Source of the DNA: JAJVID01 sp036565725
GTDB lineage: Bacteria > Acidobacteriota > Blastocatellia > RBC074
Assembly (NCBI GenBank): GCA_036565725.1
Contig: DATCXQ010000673.1
Coordinates: 1 to 18,265 of the forward strand
Direction of reading: 5' to 3'
DNA: 18,265 nt
Below are positions 14,994 through 18,265 of the stretch, piece after piece. The notes under the pieces are model-generated. The model worked only from the letters and a program-made list of their open reading frames with translations. It made no database searches and was not told the origin of the DNA. Within the stretch, counting starts at the first letter, position 1. Every line of letters begins with the position of its first letter. The translations under genes and the position numbers were made by a program.

Positions 14994-15129
14994 AGTTTCT
15001 TACCTCCCTCCTTGTACATCGGACATTCAATATCGCTATCAATTCGTCATAAATCTTGAAGAAACTCTCAAAATTCGCCGAGCGGGTTCCGAATGCCTTG
15101 CAAGTGAATTCCGAAGGCCGCTGATGCGC

Positions 15130-15210
15130 TTGTCATTGGTCATCGCCGTGAGTTTACCCAACGTTTATTGGGGGTTGACTGACCCGATCTCCTGCAATGA
15201 CCAATGACAA
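15130..15210. repeat. 14-bp perfect inverted repeat
   Basis: TTGTCATTGGTCAT (15130-15143) is the exact reverse complement of 15197-15210, with 53 bases between. A TTGTCATTGGTCAT-type sequence often ends dispersed palindromic elements in this kind of genome, but I recall that only loosely. The inner part shows little further pairing. Confidence 0.6.
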
Positions 15211-15273
15211 ACCTCGAATGCGGCGTCTTCAAACCGCGGTTGGGGTAAAGCGGTTTTCATATCGGCGTACGGG

Positions 15274-15374
15274 TTAATAGAACGCGGATGACGCTGATAG
15301 AGCTGATTGACGCTGATCTTTTTTGGCTTCATCCGCGATGATCCGCCGTATCTGCGTCATCCGCGCTCTATTGA
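15274..15374. repeat. Palindromic element with CGCGGATGACGC arms
   Basis: Arms 15274-15298 and 15350-15374 match at 22 of 25 positions, built around AATAGARCGCGGATGACGC. The interior has short imperfect repeats, including two copies of GACGCTGAT (15290-15298 and 15309-15317). It resembles the common dispersed palindromes with ATCCGCGTCATCCGCG arms found in several soil bacterial phyla. No coding capacity. Confidence 0.7.
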
Positions 15375-15663
15375 CACATTCTTTTTGAGTCGCCACGCCG
15401 CTCGGGCCGACCAGGCTCTAGCGAGCCTGGCGCGACGAAACGCGGCGCGATATCCGGATTCGAATTTTCATCTCAGCTCGACCCTCAGGTTGACATCGCT
15501 AGCTTCAGCTCTATATAAGATCAACCAAAGGCTGGAGGCGCCCCTGTTCGAGCGGCCCTTGCATACCTTTCACCTCACGATTGTTCGAACACGTTCGCCG
15601 GTTTTGTCTGGGAATAGATACTCGGAAGCGGAATACGAAGTCTTTGCGGCGGTCTAATTACTT

Positions 15664-15705
15664 CTGAAAAGTTATCTGTCGTTCTGAAAACTCCTGAAAA
15701 GTTAT
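15664..15705 (+). promoter_or_regulatory. CTGAAAA direct repeats at the regulator start
   Basis: CTGAAAA occurs at 15664, 15684 and 15694; the first and third extend to CTGAAAAGTTAT. The third copy runs into the ATG at 15704. Starts are 20 and 10 bases apart, about two and one helical turns, which would suit binding of a winged-helix protein on one face of the DNA. An operator for autoregulation is a guess; the repeats themselves are plain. Confidence 0.45.
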
Positions 15706-18070
15706 GAACGGAGCGCAACGAGAGCAATCCACGCCATTCTATGAGTTTGGTCCATTTCGCGTAGATTCGGTCAAATATGTTTTGACGCGTGATGGGGAGG
15801 TTGTGCCGCTCAACCTTAAAGCTTTCGAGATTCTACTGGCGCTGATCCAAAACCGCGGCCAGGTGTTGGAGAAGAATGAACTGCTGCAGCGGGTCTGGCC
15901 CGACACCGTGGTGGAGGAGAACAACCTGGCCCGCAACATCTCCGCGCTGAGAAAAGCCCTCGACGAACAGCCGAACGAGCACCATTACATACTGACCGTC
16001 CCGGGTCGGGGCTATCGCTTCGTGGCCAGCGTGAGAGAAGTGGACGGCGCGAGCGAAGAGCTCATGGCGCTCCCGACCAATGGAAATGGATCGAAGGCCG
16101 ACGCCGGCGCCGCGCTCTACCCGCCGAACAGCGCTGAGATCGCGCCGAGGCCGGCAATTAATGAGGCGTCTGAGGCGCTTGAGGGGCTTAATGGCAAAAT
16201 CGTTCCTCGCAATCGATGGACGATTATTGCGCTCTCGGCGCTCGCGACCCTGACAATTGCTATCCTGGCCATCTTCCCGATCAGCCGGAGATCGCAGGAC
16301 GATTCGACGCCGCCGCAGCCTAAACTCTGGCAGTTAACCTTCGATCCCGGCCTCGAAAGCGAACCGAGCTGGTCGCCCGACGGGCGAATGATCGCTTACA
16401 GCTCCGACAGGAGCGGCAATTTCGACATCTGGGTGCAGCCGGTCGGCGAAGGCAATCCGGTTCGCGTGACCACGTCCGAGGCCCATGACTGGCAGCCGGA
16501 TTGGGCGCCAGAGGGGAATCGTCTGGTCTTCCGCTCTGAGCGCGACGGCGGAGGATTGTTCGTAACGCCTGTGCTCGGCGGCAAGGAACGTAAAGTTTCT
16601 TCCTTCGGATCTCGCCCGCGCTGGTCGCCGGACGGCGCGCAAATTCTCTTCTACAGTTCGCCGCTACAGACGACGGAGATCCCCAAGATCTATGTGGTGG
16701 GACTCGACGACAAACCGCCGCGCGAGGTGATGGCGGATTTTCTTCCCCAATTCGGTTTCTTTCGCCTGGCCTGGCGACCCGACGGTAAACATCTCTCGCT
16801 CTGGGGATGGAGTCGACAGGATAAGTGGACTTTTTGGACCGTTCCGTTGGATGGCGGCCCTCCGGCCAAATCGGAAATCGATCCGAAGGTTGAGGAGCGA
16901 ATGAGAGAAGCGTCTGTGACTCTCACCGATTTTTTGTGGTCGCCTTCCGGCCAGACGCTCTATTTCGAAGGAACCTCACAGAGCGTGAGAAATTTGTGGA
17001 AAGTGGAAGTCGATCCGCGGAGCCTGCGGTGGACCGCCGGCCCGGAACGCCTGACCACCGCCGCGGGGCCGGACAGGGACATAGCCATCTCGCCCGACGG
17101 CAGGAAACTGGCTTTCACTGCCCGCTCCGAGAAAACCAGATTGTGGTCGCTCCCGTTTGACGCCTCGGCGGGCCGGATCAAGGGAGAGAGTCGGCCCGTC
17201 ACCGCAGCCGGGGTGAAAGCCGGTTACCCCGAACTGTCGCCCGACGGCAGAAAGGTGGCGTTTGTTACGCGCCGCGCCGGGAAATGGGAGTTTTGGGAGA
17301 AGTCGCTCAAGGATGGAAGTGAAACGCTCCTGGCGGCCGACGAATTGCATCGCGCACAGCCACATTGGTCACACGACAGCTCGCGGCTGATTTATAATCG
17401 CAGCCGCCAGCTCAACCCGGAAGGCTCCAGGCATGAAAGCGGCCTTGCGTTAATGCCGTCCGGCGGCGGCGCTGAACAAACGCTCACCACTCCCAGCATG
17501 GCGAACATCAGCGTCTGGGACTGGTCCCTCGACGGGAAGTGGATACTCGGAGGGTCAGATCACCAGCCCGGACGACACGCGATCTGCATCTTCCCGATTG
17601 CGGCGGCCCCTCAGGCCGAGAAGCAAATGCGCATGGTCACCTCTCATCCCGATATGAATCTCTATCAAGCGCGTTTCTCTCCCGATCAGAAGTGGATCAG
17701 CTTCATCGCCGCCAAAGCGACTGAGGCCGGAATCTCGACCATCTTCGTCGTTCCGGCTTCTGGCGGTGAATGGAGGCGCGTCACCGAAGCCAAATACTTC
17801 GATGACAAACCTCGTTGGTCCCCAGATGGCCGTCGGCTCTACTTCGTCTCCAACCGGACCGGGTTCTTCAACGTCTGGGGCATTGACTTCGATCCGGCGA
17901 GCGGCCAACCCAGAGGAGAGCCTTTCCGCGTGACGAACTTTGAAAGCCCCGCCCAGATGGTCCTGCCCGAAGTCGGCGTTATGGAAATGGCGCTCGCCGC
18001 CGACCGCATCGTCCTGCCGATCATGGAAGTTTCCGGTGGAATTTGGATCTTGGAGAATGTGGGACGCTGA
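15704..18070 (+). CDS. Winged-helix regulator with TolB-like PD40 propeller (CadC-like)
   Basis: A 788-residue membrane-bound one-component regulator. Residues about 12-108 form an OmpR/PhoB-type winged helix (FEILLALIQNRGQVLEKNEL; VEENNLARNISALRKAL; YILTVPGRGYRFV). After a variable linker comes one transmembrane helix at about 171-193 (IIALSALATLTIAILAIFPI). The rest, about 205-785, lies outside the membrane as TolB/WD40-like PD40 repeats with the signature WSPDGRxIAYxS. About eleven can be counted, for example SWSPDGRMIAYSSD, DIAISPDGRKLAFTA and PRWSPDGRRLYFVSN. This layout is expanded in Acidobacteriota and is thought to sense an envelope signal and regulate genes from the membrane, as CadC does. 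The ligand and targets are unknown. No clear ribosome binding site precedes the ATG, whose N-terminus (YEFGPFRVD) matches the family. Confidence 0.92.
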   Translation: MNGAQREQSTPFYEFGPFRVDSVKYVLTRDGEVVPLNLKAFEILLALIQNRGQVLEKNELLQRVWPDTVVEENNLARNISALRKALDEQPNEHHYILTVPGRGYRFVASVREVDGASEELMALPTNGNGSKADAGAALYPPNSAEIAPRPAINEASEALEGLNGKIVPRNRWTIIALSALATLTIAILAIFPISRRSQDDSTPPQPKLWQLTFDPGLESEPSWSPDGRMIAYSSDRSGNFDIWVQPVGEGNPVRVTTSEAHDWQPDWAPEGNRLVFRSERDGGGLFVTPVLGGKERKVSSFGSRPRWSPDGAQILFYSSPLQTTEIPKIYVVGLDDKPPREVMADFLPQFGFFRLAWRPDGKHLSLWGWSRQDKWTFWTVPLDGGPPAKSEIDPKVEERMREASVTLTDFLWSPSGQTLYFEGTSQSVRNLWKVEVDPRSLRWTAGPERLTTAAGPDRDIAISPDGRKLAFTARSEKTRLWSLPFDASAGRIKGESRPVTAAGVKAGYPELSPDGRKVAFVTRRAGKWEFWEKSLKDGSETLLAADELHRAQPHWSHDSSRLIYNRSRQLNPEGSRHESGLALMPSGGGAEQTLTTPSMANISVWDWSLDGKWILGGSDHQPGRHAICIFPIAAAPQAEKQMRMVTSHPDMNLYQARFSPDQKWISFIAAKATEAGISTIFVVPASGGEWRRVTEAKYFDDKPRWSPDGRRLYFVSNRTGFFNVWGIDFDPASGQPRGEPFRVTNFESPAQMVLPEVGVMEMALAADRIVLPIMEVSGGIWILENVGR

Positions 18071-18265
18071 GCAATCAGGCGAGAATTTGAGGCATTTTCA
18101 TTCTATTTACTTAGTACTCTGTAAACTACGTTTTCTTGTGTTTAGCGTTTTTTTTCTGGCGATATCCAGTTTAACTACAAACGCTCTCCTTTGATGGTTG
18201 AAAATTCGTTGGATGTGTCGATATCACTTGTTCCGATTTATACAAACACCAAAAAACTTAGTTTT
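18071..18265. other. AT-rich end region without a visible gene
   Basis: This stretch is clearly more AT-rich than the rest of the window. No gene start, hairpin or terminator could be supported. It may hold the promoter of a gene beyond the window. Confidence 0.5.

Larger units (their letters stand above)
14994..15703. other. Noncoding spacer with inverted-repeat elements
   Basis: No convincing gene is seen in these 710 bases. The divergent start of the minus-strand leader and the plus-strand regulator gene means promoters for both should lie here. It holds the inverted repeats at 15130-15210 and 15274-15374, a small hairpin at 15411-15430 (7-bp stem, 6-nt loop), and three CTGAAAA repeats just before the regulator start. 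An open frame at 15307-15657 overlaps the repeat and has no family features, so I did not call it. Confidence 0.6.

Noticed and set aside
15307..15657. 116-codon plus-strand open frame before the regulator gene
   Set aside because: It starts inside a palindromic repeat, has no ribosome binding site and shows no recognisable family features.

Overview
The window looks like a chromosomal segment from a GC-rich soil-type member of the Acidobacteriota, perhaps close to Blastocatellia. This is inferred from gene content: a tricorn-type S41 protease, an Oar-like TonB-dependent receptor with an N-terminal carboxypeptidase-regulatory-like domain, a winged-helix regulator fused to TolB/PD40 propeller repeats, and spacers full of palindromic dispersed repeats. 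There is no rRNA or tRNA to confirm it.

Layout. (1) 1-1383: 3' part of a tricorn/S41 protease gene that begins outside the window, followed by two hairpins. (2) 1384-2064: a repeat-rich spacer with a composite palindromic element (1526-1917) and a short stretch (2016-2059) resembling a piece of the S41 gene. (3) 2065-7971: nine tightly packed plus-strand genes: Fe(II)/2-oxoglutarate oxygenase, unknown protein, MaoC-like hydratase, secreted unknown protein, secreted PQQ-like propeller, small helical unknown, zinc-ribbon membrane protein, GNAT acetyltransferase, and an AlkZ-like winged-helix (HTH_42) protein with a QxQ motif. Spacing suggests one or a few transcripts, but the functions are mixed. 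(4) 7972-8542: a 29-bp perfect palindrome, a possible gene scrap and a long spacer. (5) 8543-13767: a Tat-exported PhoX-type phosphatase, then a large Oar-like TonB-dependent receptor. (6) 13768-14001: a second member of the palindromic family. (7) 14002-14808, minus strand: a membrane protein made of two tandem DoxX-like modules, with a possibly frameshifted lipoprotein-like leader upstream. (8) 14809-15703: spacer with two further inverted-repeat elements. (9) 15704-18070: winged-helix/TolB-propeller sensor-regulator. (10) 18071-18265: AT-rich, no gene seen.

The clearest functional pairing is PhoX with the receptor: surface phosphoester hydrolysis beside a large-substrate outer-membrane transporter. 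The least understood unit is the oxygenase translationally coupled to an unknown 159-residue protein and a MaoC-like enzyme. The most striking noncoding signal is the set of palindromic elements: 1526-1917 and 13803-13953 share terminal and central sequences, and three unrelated palindromes lie at 7997-8070, 15130-15210 and 15274-15374. Products and families were assigned by reading motifs, without database searches.
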